Positions 11,933 through 22,174 of a DNA stretch of 64,000 bases are shown here, one piece after another (the first letter of the stretch is position 1; each line of letters opens with the position of its first letter). Where the stretch lies: assembly GCA_024811115.1 (NCBI GenBank), contig JAKOGH010001195.1, positions 1 through 64,000 of the forward strand, in the 5' to 3' direction. A model generated the notes under the pieces. That model did no database searches, was not told the origin of the DNA, and saw only the letters and a list, made by a program, of their open reading frames with translations. The position numbers and the translations under genes were made by a program. This stretch comes from Terana coerulea (lineage: Eukaryota > Basidiomycota > Agaricomycetes > Polyporales > Phanerochaetaceae).

Positions 11933-12544
11933 ATGCATCTTCCGACATTGTCATCGCTTGTCGTCATTGCGCTAGCAGCTACCGGTCTCGCAGCTCCCAG
12001 CGAACGGCGACAGAACAACGGCGCCATCACCTCCCCTGCGAGTGGTTCCAGCATAACCGCAGGAAGCTCCTTCGCGTTCGCGTTGGCAGTCCCCGAGTGG
12101 TCGCATTGCCACCCCAGGATACACCCCTGCGACCGTCTACCTGACGGCGACGCAACCGTCTACGTCGGATCTCAACTCAGACCACCAGTTTTCGGAGGGA
12201 GATTATCTGGTACACTTCGGTGACTACCTCATCAATAACTTCCAGGGTGAGTAGCATGATATGGACAGCGCGTAATGCGCGAGCTATCTCTCTAACAGAG
12301 TCCCTTGTATTTCAGGAGAACTGCCGAACATGGGTACACCTCCTCCATCAAGCTTGACTGCACCTACGTTGCCTTCATCCTTCGATGGGACCTCTGTCTA
12401 CCTCGCCGTGATACAAACGATCTTCGACTGCCCAGTGAGTTAATTTCAGAGAACCGTCAGCGCTTTACTCAGCGTCACCCTCACTAGCCGAACGGTTTCA
12501 CGGAGTACGAGGTTTATTCGATTCCTCTGTCGTACAGCGGATGA
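11933..12544 (+). pseudogene. Small secreted protein B, frameshifted paralog of A
   Basis: Same architecture as the gene at 9966: signal peptide (MHLPTLSSL, hydrophobic run, AAP), dibasic RR, GSSITAGSSFAF, then SSLTAPTL and VYLAVIQTIFDCP. Exons 11933-12246, 12316-12434 and 12488-12544 have the same intron phases as copy A. Relative to A (TGCACCCCAGG) this copy reads TGCCACCCCAGG at 12107-12118: one extra C, which shifts the ATG frame and ends it at 12223. After the shift the homologous frame (PGYTPATVYL) runs cleanly to the final stop at 12542-12544. Either a young pseudogene or a C-run sequencing error; a good TATA box and intact splice sites favour recent loss or error. Confidence 0.75.
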
Positions 12545-12767
12545 GGCCTAAGTCGACAATAGTGTTTCCTGCAGTGAACTGCGGGTGCTACTCAAGCCTT
12601 TGTGACGAGCCTTGCTGTGCCTATTTGCTTAGAAACGATACTGCGTATTTCAACGATTTAAAAAAGTCTCTTCTACACTCCACCACTGTCGAAGTGTGTA
12701 CAAAATGCTACGAATAGAGACGTCACCGTGATGACGCCGAAATCCAGCCAAGCTCTCCTCAACGGCT

Positions 12768-13379
12768 CTACGGCTTCGCGATGGCTCCGAGCTGAGCCTG
12801 AAGAGCTGAGTCGGTGTCATTGATCATGGAGTAAGGGTGTGACTCTTTGGAGTTGAAGGCAGGAGGGGTGTCACTGCGTGTTTCGCTCTCGTCTCTGCGG
12901 CCTTCTGTGCTAGGGCTCCCGAAGTATATGCACAGCCCTTTGGGAAAATGGTCGCCCTGGGAGGCGAGGTCGTCAGAATCCGGAGACTTGAGGTAGGCTT
13001 TGTATGTCGCAGCCCATTCGGGAGTTTGCAGCCCCGGAGCCAGCGAGCCATCGAGGGGCGAGTCCTGTGTATATGTCAGCTACAGCGGCTTGCAAAAATC
13101 ATTATGACTTACCGATTGTGCAAGAGGATCGCGGGCCCGACGCCTTCCTCGGCAACAAAGAGGCGAGCCGTTGTCGCCACTATACTGCTCTGTCGAGTTC
13201 CGTCGAACTAGCTTGTAGATCTTCATGGCGACGTAGACTGTGAGCCAAAGTAGTCCAACGCCTATGACGCCTACTCCAATGAAGAAGAGCACATCCATGG
13301 TTCCGGTAGGGTGTGCTTCAGATGAAGCGGCGCCAGAGGTACGCATGCCAGAGGGATAGAAGTTCGATGAAGGAGGCAT
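12768..13379 (-). CDS. Single-pass membrane protein, unknown function (187 aa)
   Basis: Exon 1 13379-13113 and exon 2 13064-12768 join in phase 0 across a 48-nt intron (GTAAGT..ACAG). Residues about 29-55 form one hydrophobic span (VLFFIGVGVIGVGLLWLTVY), followed by basic MKIYKLVRR, so a type I or III topology with a cytosolic C-terminus of about 125 residues rich in Ser, Asp and Pro is likely. There is no cleavable signal before the span from this ATG; an upstream exon supplying one is possible, because the frame upstream is ambiguous. No family recognised. It ends about 670 bases from UTP18 and is transcribed away from it. Confidence 0.6.
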
Positions 13380-13737
13380 ATCGTGGGAGTGTTGGACACA
13401 AGAGCTCCTAAAGCAAGATGAGCCCGAGCATTCAAAATTTTAGAGATGAGGCAAACAGTGGGCTGCATTTTGCCAGCCTCAGCGAGGCTGACAGCAAGCA
13501 GTCCAGTTTGCGATGGTGACGCGAGGAGAGAGCTGTGAACTACGTCGCTTTCCTGAAGGAGACCAGCGGGATTTGCCGAGTTCCAAGAAAGGCAATCGCG
13601 ATCAATGCTGAAGGCATTTTCGAAATTGGTCTAAAGCTTGATCTACACCTTATACCTGCTGGTGGTCTCTGGGTAGCCAATCCACATCACTTATTCCTGT
13701 GTTCGCCACATTATACTCCCCGGAATAGTGGCTAGTC

Positions 13738-15744
13738 ATGGGCAAACGCGCCAACAAGCGGCAGAAAGTGGAGAAGAAGAGCAAGGACACCGCGGCGCGC
13801 GCAACCTCTTGGGTCCCAGAACGCCTCTGCCTCTCTCTTGGACGAGGCTAGCAAGGATGACGAGGAAAGGCGTCTGGAGAGCATGCTCTTTGGCACGAAA
13901 TATGTCCCTGTCCCAGTCAACGAGGATAATATTCTCATTGTATCCGACGATGAGGGCGACGAACTCGGCGGTGGGCAAGAATTGCAGAACCTAATGGACA
14001 CAGATGTACGTGACCGTTTCGCCCTCCAAGAAGGGTTCCGTTGAATGTCTGTTAGCTCTTCTTTGTGGATGAAGCAAATGAGCCATCAGCAGACAGGCCA
14101 GCGTTTGACTTCGATGGTGTACCAGACGGCATGGATGAGGTAGAAGAAACTCAAGAAGCGCAGGACGAGGGCGAGTCGACTAGCGAAGAGAGTGAAGAAG
14201 AAAAGGAGGAGGAGCCTACCCCTGTCGCCTCATCATCGAACAGTCGAAAGGCTCCCGCCTGGGCGGATCCGGACGACGTTAACGTCTCTGTATCCCTCGC
14301 CAACAACAACCGTCTCCGCAAATTGCGGGATGCGCCTTCAGACGATGTTATTGGTGGGAGGGATTACGAGCGACGACTACGGCGGCAGTTTGAACGTATC
14401 AATCCTACACCGGAGTGGGCTTCGAAGGCAAGGAGCAAGCTGCACCCTTCAAAACAAAAGCGCAGGAGGCCATCCGTGTCTTCAGACGAGGGAACTCCCG
14501 AAGAAGATGAAGACTACTCGGAGCTCCTTTCTTCCACAGGCGGTATACTAGGACGTAGACCAAGAACTCTTGCATCTGGCACGCTCTCAATAGAGCGGCT
14601 ACGAGACGCGAATCTTTCTGCCCCGTCGGAGGGGCCTGTCAAAGCTGTCCAATTTCACCCTTCGTCTCAAATACCAATACTGCTAACGGCTGGCGAGGAC
14701 CGCCGACTGCGGTTCTTCAACGTATGTTCTTCATGAATTCTCTCTCAACTTGTCACTTAGTCGTTCTTCGTAGATTGACGGACACACGAACCCCCATCTC
14801 CAAACCGTCCACGTTCCTGACATGCCCATGACCACCTCCATCTTCCATCCGACCGGTACAAGTGTGCTATTGACTGGTCCAAGACCGTATTTCTACTCCT
14901 ACGACCTGCAATCCGGTGTCGCCCAGAAGTCTCCGCGAGGGCTTTGGGGCACGACCTTCTCCGGAGACGACATGAAAGACGGCAGCATGGAGATTTGCGC
15001 ATTCGATCCGACGGGCGAAGTGCTCGCCGTGGCTGGAAGGCGCGGCTATGTACATCTGGTGGACTGGAGGTCGGGTACCGGTCAGGTAGTGGGAAGCGTG
15101 AAAATGAACTCGGCAGTGAAGAGTATATGGTGGGGAAGGGGAGGAAGGCCGGGCGAGCTGATGAGCATGGGCGAAGATGCGGAGGTGTATGTGTGGGATG
15201 TTGGCGAGCGCAAGTGTGTACGAAGATGGAAGGACGAAGGCGGATTCGGAGCGAACCTAATTGGTGGAGACCGAGGGGGACAATATCTTGGAATTGGGTG
15301 CGTACTGTGTGTCGTACACTCTCATAAATTGCTAAATGTATTTTAGCTCTCGGCATGGTATTGTCAATGTGTACGGTTCAGACGCCACCTCATCGAGTGG
15401 CTCGGACCGACCAAAACCGTTGAAATCTATCGGCAACCTTACTACGTCAATAACGTCCATGAAATTCAATCCAGACTCGCAGTTGCTTGCCATTGCTAGT
15501 AATACCAAAAAGGATCAGATGCGTATGGTACGTGTAGCATCTTCTGCCCATTTTATACATCTTCATCTCTTCCGCGCAGATCCACCTGCCATCCCTCACC
15601 GCTTTCTCGAACTGGCCAACATCTGGTACCCCTCTAGGACATGTGACCAGTATCGATTTCTCGACCGGTAGCGAATACGTCGCCATTGGTAACACTCGAG
15701 GACGTACCCTCTTGTATCACCTTCGGGATTTCGCGCCACAGTAG
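13738..15744 (+). CDS. UTP18: UTP18, U3 snoRNP / SSU processome WD40 protein
   Basis: A nucleolar WD40 protein of the small-subunit processome needed for 18S rRNA maturation. Clean exons: 14056-14721, 14774-15297, 15347-15527 and 15580-15744, with introns of 49-52 nt, all in phase. The acidic N-terminal half (EESEEEKEEE) is followed by WD repeats starting at GPVKAVQFHPSSQIPILLTAGEDRRLRFFN and ending RTLLYHL. About 583 aa, close to yeast Utp18. The N-terminus is unclear: ATG at 13738 (MGKRANKRQK) is one base out of frame with the conserved block from 13820 (ASLLDEASKDDEERRLE). Either a 52-nt intron 13768-13819 (donor GTGGAG, acceptor CCCAG) restores the frame, or there is a 1-nt indel. Convergent with TRS33, with 60 bases between the stops. 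Confidence 0.9.
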
Positions 15745-15804
15745 TGCCCGGCGCGGAGCGATGTTGTCTAGCCTCACGGGCGTTTGCGATACGCTCGAAT
15801 TCAA

Positions 15805-16717
15805 CTATGCTCCTTTGGGCAGCTTGACTTGGAATGTGCCTGACGACGCTTGTCTGTAAACGACTGAGCGAGCATGATACGGGTATAGTCCACGTACATT
15901 GTGGTAGAGTGGTGATTTCAGGAACAACCACAGCTTGGAAGCCGAGTCTGGCTAAGGCACCTTTGATTATACCGGCAGACATAGCGACGTACTACGAACG
16001 GAGGGATTTACGACCACATTCAACACAGAAGTAATGAGGACCCACGATTTTGGACTTGCGTAGAGCGTCCGGTCGTCCTTCCCAGCTGGACAAACGCTGT
16101 ACGGGCTTGAACGAGTTGTCTTGGAGAACGTATACACCCTGTACGAATGATGTAAATTCTGTATTCTGAAGCCAGCCGTTCGTGGGATACATACACGGTG
16201 GTTTGTTCGCAAGTTGTCGACTTGTTTATCCCAGCACGCTGTCCAGAGGTCCTTGCAAATGAATTTGATTGCGTCCAGGGTATCCGAGAAGAGAGCACGG
16301 TCATGACATAATCTACACCGCCGTACAATTACTCGCAGCACACTTCAGAGTACAGTATACTCACCTCTCCGCGACATTTGACCCTATGTGGATCCCAATA
16401 GACTCTAGTCTCAGCCTCGTAGCTTCTTCCTCGTCGTCCGCTGGAGCCTTGCTATCCGCTTTAGAGGAAATGCTCGCCAGAGAGTCGCGATTCGAAAGCG
16501 CACCGGCCGGTGCAGGAACAGGTGGCAGAAGGCCCGCTTCAATCATTTCTTGCTCGACTTTCTTCGTGCGTGCGACTGCCACGGCCGAGGATGCGCGAAC
16601 GACGTTCACGAGCTCTATCAGGAAGTAGTCCATCGCTGGGCCGTCCATCATGCGAGGCGGAGGGTCCGCCAAGGCAGCCAGAGAAGGAATGGAGGAGTTT
16701 GAGCTGGCAGGGTTCAT
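15805..16717 (-). CDS. TRS33: TRAPP complex subunit Trs33 (TRAPPC6-like)
   Basis: A core TRAPP subunit of the Bet3 fold that helps assemble the Rab GEF (Ypt1/Rab1) at ER-Golgi and Golgi membranes. Five exons (16717-16365, 16312-16195, 16138-16046, 15991-15898, 15839-15805) join with no frame problem into 230 aa; introns are 52, 56, 54 and 58 nt. Family hallmarks: MDYFLIELV near the start, ESIGIHIGSNVAERL, FICKDLW, DNLRTNHRGVYVLQDNSF, AGIIKGALARLGF, and PQCTFQVKLP at the end. Longer than human TRAPPC6 because of a Ser/Ala/Pro insert after the first helix. An in-frame ATG at 16768 could add 17 residues; I prefer 16717 because the extension looks non-conserved. Confidence 0.92.
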
Positions 16718-17075
16718 AGCTGATCTTGGTTCCTTGTAACGACGTTCTGTTCGACATGAAGCGTACAAGGCAGGTATTCGGGGCTGCAGGCTGCCGCAGT
16801 GTGAAACGCCTGAAACTAATGGGCGCTTATAACGTTAGGCCTGCGCCGTGCGGCAATCACCGACGTCGGTGCTTCGACCGTTCGACGACCAGCGCGTCCC
16901 GGCGCGCTCAGGGGCTGACTTCACGCTTGCCAAAGCACCTCAACACGGTCCTTGAGAGCCAACTGCACGTAAAGTTCTTGCAGGTATGCAATCCGTGTTT
17001 ATGAATTTATGTACTTTTATGAAGCTATTGTCAAAGCGTGCAGCACTATATTCCCTCTAAGCAGCATCGTTCGCA

Positions 17076-17336
17076 ATGCCCGAATGGCAACAAGTTGGTA
17101 GCGTCGAGCTCTCAGACGAGTCGTCCGTGTTTCCCACCAGAGAGGAGCTCTTACAACGGCTTGTCTCTATCTTCTCGGAGCGTTGGCCCTCTTCTGAGTG
17201 CGCACCTTTTACATCTAAAATGAGCTGCTGAATTGTCTAACTCAGATGTAAGTCCCAGTCCGATGCAGGTCGACGGTGAACCTTCCGAGGCGACTGGCCT
17301 AGGTGCTACGACGATGCCTCGCAAATACTCACGGAT
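17076..17336 (+). other. Damaged 5' exon region of F-box copy 1
   Basis: Comparison with the copies at 21796 and 28877 shows this gene once began here: ATG CCC GAA TGG at 17076, exon (..EELLQRLVSIFSERW..), then an intron. In this copy the donor position reads AGTGCG instead of GTATGC/GTATGG, and a 2-nt difference (AG at about 17288) puts the start of exon 2 out of frame with the downstream body. A shifted donor (GA/GTGCGC) joins the first exon to PMQVDGEPS but still meets the 2-nt shift. The usable start may therefore be the internal ATG at 17337. Confidence 0.6.
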
Positions 17337-18971
17337 ATGCGGGGAGATATTTCCGTCATGCTAGATAGCACCGTCAGGGCTATTAATCAAGCTAGAAATC
17401 GCGCCTCTCCGATGTTTCGGCTTCCTAACGAAATCCTTCGGCTCATATTCAGTAATATCGGGCCAAACTGCAGGGACAAGATCTCCGTCACGCACACGTG
17501 CACTTTATTTAGGGATGCTGCCATGGCCAACCCCTTCATGTGGGCGGACATCGACTTAGACACAGTGCGCGATGGAAGTCATATTCCTGCATTGCTCGAG
17601 AGATCCCAGGCCCAGCTCATGCAACTGCGGAGCCGAATTTCGACGCTCAGACTCCTCGACTATATCATGGGTGCTCTCCCCCGCACTCGGCAACTGGACA
17701 TCTGGTTCGGTGGAGATATCTTACAGGCATTGGACAGAACCACGGCTCCCGAGCTCCAGTGTCTGAAGTTGGACGCCACGAACGGTCAAAGCTTTTCTTG
17801 GATAGACACGTCGAGGTTCTTCGGTGGGAGTCGCCCAAGACTGGAGCATCTTACAACCCGCGACTGTCGTGCGAAATACGACGCCCAGAATTACGGCAAC
17901 CTAAAGAGGTTGGATATCCGATACAGCCGTTTTACAAGGCGCAGGGGAGCGCCCTTTGGCGTCCAGGAAGACTTTTGTGACGCGCTCCAGGGATGCGCCG
18001 ACACACTGGAAGAGCTCGTTCTCGAGAAGACTTTCGTTCTTTCTACAGAGGTGGATAGCGACGCGGAAATTCAGCAAGCTCCCATTCGCTTCCCCAACTT
18101 GCGCCTCGCCCGCCTATATCTGGAGTACCATGACCTGTACTTCCTCCTGTCGGTCATGTCGCTCCCGGCTACTGCGAAGCTTTCGATCATATTAGACAAT
18201 GTCCATGCACGGAGCCCCCCTCAAGTCATTTCCAATCGCCACCAACCTCTTCACATGCTGAAAGAAGCACGGTGCCTCGTTGTACACGACAATATCAGTA
18301 GTTGGGCCGCGAGCACGTACGCTGCAGAGGCATCTTCGGAAGCATCCTTCTCCTTGAGGTTATTCAACGTAACCACACCCTCAGGTGCTTCACCTATACT
18401 GCAGTCGATGGCGGAGGTTCATGGTATGCCCAACTTGCAGCGCATTTGGCTGAAGGACGTCCACGGAGAAGACGTCACCATGCTTTTGCACCACTGCCCT
18501 GCGCTCACGACCCTGGAGCTCGTGTACACCAATACGAGAAATCGTGTCATGAACACGATCATGCCGCTGCTGGTCAACGAGCTGTACGCGAACGATGCGG
18601 GTAGTATGTTGTGCCCAGAACTACAAACCCTCGCGGTAGAAGGCGCATGTTTGGACATCGACGTCCTGTCCAGACTCATTGAAATGGGGACTATGCGGCC
18701 GCCCTTCTGCCGCGTCGCCTTCTATCGCTGTGTGTCAGATCTCGCGGGCGATGAAGTGCTCGAAATGCTGCAGGGGACGTTCTCGGTGCTGCACTGGTCG
18801 GAAGACAGCATGCCGCCTTACTCGGCGGCCGAGGAGACGAGGTACTCGTACATGGCATGTTCTTGCTGCACCAACGTGCCTCTCAAAGCGGGTGCTGGGA
18901 GGTTCCGTTACCAACATGCCCAACATGCTCTCATACCAGGTCCGCCTCCACCTTGGAATGGCGGTTTTTAA
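17337..18971 (+). CDS. F-box/LRR-type protein, copy 1 (544 aa)
   Basis: A long uninterrupted frame. Residues about 27-70 form an F-box-like helix set (FRLPNEILRLIFSNIGPN..DKISVTHTCTLFRDAAMANP..W), the Skp1-binding signature of the large Agaricomycete F-box families; the rest is leucine-rich with irregular repeat spacing (PNLRLARLYL, LTTLELVYTNT). The expected role is substrate adaptor of an SCF ubiquitin ligase; the substrate is unknown. Paralogous to 28877-30740 (same order of motifs, conserved C-terminal MPPYS..ETRYSYM..SCC) and to the truncated copy at 21796. The 5' exon is damaged (see 17076-17336), so expression of a full-length protein is doubtful. Confidence 0.75.
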   Translation: MRGDISVMLDSTVRAINQARNRASPMFRLPNEILRLIFSNIGPNCRDKISVTHTCTLFRDAAMANPFMWADIDLDTVRDGSHIPALLERSQAQLMQLRSRISTLRLLDYIMGALPRTRQLDIWFGGDILQALDRTTAPELQCLKLDATNGQSFSWIDTSRFFGGSRPRLEHLTTRDCRAKYDAQNYGNLKRLDIRYSRFTRRRGAPFGVQEDFCDALQGCADTLEELVLEKTFVLSTEVDSDAEIQQAPIRFPNLRLARLYLEYHDLYFLLSVMSLPATAKLSIILDNVHARSPPQVISNRHQPLHMLKEARCLVVHDNISSWAASTYAAEASSEASFSLRLFNVTTPSGASPILQSMAEVHGMPNLQRIWLKDVHGEDVTMLLHHCPALTTLELVYTNTRNRVMNTIMPLLVNELYANDAGSMLCPELQTLAVEGACLDIDVLSRLIEMGTMRPPFCRVAFYRCVSDLAGDEVLEMLQGTFSVLHWSEDSMPPYSAAEETRYSYMACSCCTNVPLKAGAGRFRYQHAQHALIPGPPPPWNGGF

Positions 18972-19338
18972 AGGTCGGAAAGCGGAAGAGGATTGACTTG
19001 TATACGTTAGCTTGAAGCATATAAGTATGCTCGATCCAAACGCCGGGATTGTATTCATATCTTTTGTTTCACTTGTATTGTAGCCTCCTTGTATAGTAGC
19101 ATGTCTGTATAGTCCGTATTTACCTGTTTCTTGCAAGCGGATTATCTGTAGCTTACTTAATTTGGACAGAATCTTTGTGGCGCACGACGCAGATTTTTCC
19201 AAAGATTTTCGACCAGACAGCAATTACAGAGGAGCAATTGCAGAAGCGCTACTAAAAACAGCTTCAGTACCAGAAGGGATATCACAGCTAGTAAAATCAC
19301 AATGCGTGCTGTCTTCAAAGGATTGGCTCAACCCTATA
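18972..19338. other. 3' flank of F-box copy 1
   Basis: No gene. About 19060-19120 (CACTTGTATT, then CCTCCTTGTATAGTAGCATG) resembles the 3' flank of F-box copy 3 near 30890-30930, so the duplication included downstream sequence. Confidence 0.5.
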
Positions 19339-19588
19339 CTGTACTTTTACGACCCTACCGGCGGCCCCTTTGACCGTGACCCGAAACATACGATGTGGGC
19401 GTACCGGCGAGGTCGTCTGCGACCTGTGACCATGTGTCCCGAGCGGTGATGGCGCCGCGAAAAATAATCGTACATGTATGAGGGCCACAGAGCGTCGACG
19501 GGCTCTGTGACCAGTTACTGACGGTCTCCAAGCGGCGGCAAAGAACCTCTGTGACCTGTGACCGCCCGGTGCGGTCGTAAAGGTACAG
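19339..19588. mobile_element. Candidate MITE, 250 bp, TA-flanked inverted repeats
   Basis: The left end CTGTACTTTTACGACC at 19339 is matched by the complement of the right end, CTGTACCTTTACGACC read inward from 19588; 20 of the first 23 positions agree, allowing the short mismatch patch before ACCGG. Both ends abut TA (19337-19338 and 19589-19590), the target duplication of Tc1/mariner-like elements. Inside, the motif CTGTGACC or GGTCACAG recurs several times. No coding capacity. Superfamily assignment rests only on the TA. Confidence 0.65.
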
Positions 19589-19729
19589 TACCTGCCAGCA
19601 TCAATACATTCGGGCATAGCATGCATGTTTTCAGAGTGACGAAGAGACAACGAAGGAGTGAAGCGCGTAGCCTTTGCTAGTCGTTTGTAAGTTATATGGT
19701 ACATTGTGATTTGGCTTTATCGTTTCAGC

Positions 19730-21103
19730 TCAAAGTTTACCCTGCTGCTTCGCAATCGCCTCCACCTCGGGCTTGATGCTCGCGAGCAAGTCTTCCTTCG
19801 TGTGCTTCGGATTCCAGCCCAGTGCCCGCGAGTGGTTCGCCCGCGCACGAGAGTTCGAGCCATAGTAGTTACCCATGTCGAGGGAGCCGAAGTACTTCAC
19901 GAGTTCCTCGTCGGTGAATGTGGTCGGCTCAGCCGTCTTACTGAGACCAAGCTCGACCAGGGCGCGCCCGATGGCCTGAGAGAGCTCGCCCCACGAGTGC
20001 TCGCCGTTCTCGCCGTAGTAGTAGCCACGGATGCCGTGGTCGACGCTGTCAGGCCCGTTTTCACGATGGCATCATAGAGGACGATGTACAGATCGGCGAC
20101 TACACCCAAACCAATCAACAAATAGCACCTGTAAGGGGTATTGGGAACGGGCTTACTGTCGTCAATGTGGACACTTGGCCAGAGGGCGAGACCCTTGCCA
20201 ACCTGGCCAGGCACACCCCTGTCAAGCGCAGCCTTGATCAAGAGCGGGAATCTGGATTGAGTGCGGGTTCTGAATGCCAGCGTCGACCAACGGACTCTTC
20301 GCGATGCCGTAGATCGTACTCGGTAGGATGATGTATGTTCTGGCATAGCCTGGAGGCGGTCGTGAATGGCATGTAACTCGGAATACACGGACTGTCATAC
20401 CAGCTTTGTCGGCATCAAAGACAAGGGTATCAACATTGCGGTGGAAAGCGGTGGGCTTAATGTTCGCAACCTGCTCGAAGTCGGAATCGTCGTAGATCAG
20501 GTCTGTAGCGGACAGGCCCTTGGTCGACTGGCCTTCCGTCAATATGCCTGGGGGTGTAACCGTGAGGAAGTTTCAGAGTGCAGGGCAAGCGGAGTGTCTT
20601 TACCTGTACCAGACTATCCAGACGCATCAATAGCTATGCTTGCGACATTAAGAAGTGTACGTACAGTGTGGATCAAAATGGGCAGGTCGCCGACCTTCGC
20701 ATGCCTCTGCCTGAGCCCGTTCAATATAGCCTTCATGGCTTCCACGTCGTCTGCATCAGCCTATTGTTTTGTGATGTCAGGCTACATTTATGAGACTGGG
20801 GCTGGGTCACGTACGACAGACAGCACCAGGTGTGCATTCGCAACCAGCTTCTCCACCAGCGCGGTGTCGTTGGTGGAACCGACGACGGCATGTACACCAA
20901 ACTTCTCGAGCTTCTTCGCCTTCTCCTCTGAACGAACGAGAGCGGTGACGTCGAAGGTGTTTGCGCTAGGGTGCGCAAGCAAGCGTGCAAGCACCTGCCC
21001 TCCGATGTATCCTGTAGCGCAAGGTAAGCTCATACGACGCACCGAGCTAAATGTACCGCTTACCAGTCGCGCCTATAATAAAAACGGGGGTTTTGGAGGA
21101 CAT
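19730..21103 (-). pseudogene. NAD(P)-binding (NmrA-like, extended SDR) protein, two frameshifts
   Basis: Seven exons can be placed: 21103-21064, 21011-20815, 20760-20665, 20613-20604 (10 nt), 20547-20401, 20349-20157 and 20099-19730. The N-terminus MSSKTPVFIIGATGYIGGQVL is a Rossmann GxxGxxG site; ALVRSEEKA, LIHTSGTG, ILPSTIYG, NPHSIQIP and the C-terminal YYYGENGEHSWGEL match a fungal family of NAD(P)-dependent epimerase-like proteins of unknown substrate. Two breaks: one extra base near 20238 (PAL/IKAALDRG) and a one-base shift near 20045-20058 (K T G / DHGIRGYYYG). Exon lengths are off by exactly these amounts, which supports the model. Decayed gene or assembly errors. Confidence 0.75.
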
Positions 21104-21795
21104 TTTCTATGGTTTTGGATGTGGGCGGAAGGTGAGCAATGATGTAGGCCCGGATATGCTGGTCCCTCGAGCTTGATATACGATGCCGGGAGCATGGGAG
21201 CTAGTCGTCATCGACGATGATTAAGCATGCCAAGGCCTCATCGCGCAACTCAAGAGCCAGAGTAGAGCCAGAACCTGGAAACTTCGATAATTGTAGTCAT
21301 CCTTTCGTCCCTCACGTCATGCCGACGCTTTTCACTCGGAACTGATGCAGCTTCGGAGGCCGGCTCGAGTAGGTCAAAGTGTCGAGGAGAACTTGTGTAA
21401 ACTGCGAATAGCCGAGCATTGAGAGGCTTGTCGCGGCATGCGTCGACATATCAAGATGCTGCTTCTTGCCAACTGAGATGTAGTTTTAGGTAGAGGCTAA
21501 GTCGAGGTCATCGTCAACGCAGTGGCTCGGAACGCGCTTGGGCGTCTAATGTCTCCTACGGCAATCACCGACGTCGCTGCTAAGCTTCAGGCCCAAGGTC
21601 AACGTGCAACGTACAACGACGACGTTCCAAACTTGCGAACGTAGCACTTCGAGGAGGCTACGGAAATTTTCTTTCATGTAAACCTCTTACGGGTGCAATA
21701 CGGGTGCGTTTCTTGAGCGCTCTAAGTTGCCGTACCTTCTTATGTTGTCTTAATAGTTTTACCAACTGTAAAACTTCGTGCCATAGCCATTCACC
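21104..21795. other. Upstream flank shared with F-box copy 3
   Basis: No gene. About 21590-21795 is similar to 28680-28876, upstream of F-box copy 3 (shared ATGTAAACCTC, TTACCA..GTAAA.CTTCGTGCCA), so the duplicated unit includes about 200 bases of promoter. A shorter match, CGGCAATCACCGACGTCG, also occurs near 16852 upstream of copy 1. Confidence 0.55.
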
Positions 21796-22174
21796 GTGCC
21801 CGAATGGCAAGCTGGAGATGTTGAGGAGTCATCTGAGCTTCTTACGCAAGAGGAGCTCATGCAGCGGCTCACCTCTGCTATTTTTCGGTACTGGCCTCGT
21901 TTTCGGTATGGTCCCCGTGCGGTTTTGTCGCGACGGGCTGCGTACTGACCTATGCCCCAGTCCAATGCAGGCCAACGGTGAACATTCCGGTGAGTGGGCA
22001 AGGCGTTATGATGCTGCCTCACAATTACTCGAGGACATGTCGGTTGCCGGCGCCGGGTGGGACGGGCAGAAAGCCTACGTTCTCCCAGCATCATTTTTTC
22101 AAGCTGAACGCGACTTTGAGCATCACACGGTCATCTCGTTCTCGAAATTCATACGGATAGAAAGACGCTATTAG
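21796..22174 (+). pseudogene. F-box protein copy 2, truncated with lost start codon
   Basis: Exon 1 starts GTG CCC GAA TGG (21796) where copies 1 and 3 have ATG, runs to 21905 (..EELMQRLTSAIFRYW..), a 55-nt intron (21906-21960) is spliced, and exon 2 (..PMQANGEHSGEWARRYDAASQLLEDMSV) matches copy 3 up to about 22058. It then diverges into unrelated sequence and stops at 22172. The F-box and all leucine-rich repeats are missing. Start-codon loss plus 3' truncation make this a dead fragment, but the splice signals are intact. Confidence 0.8.
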
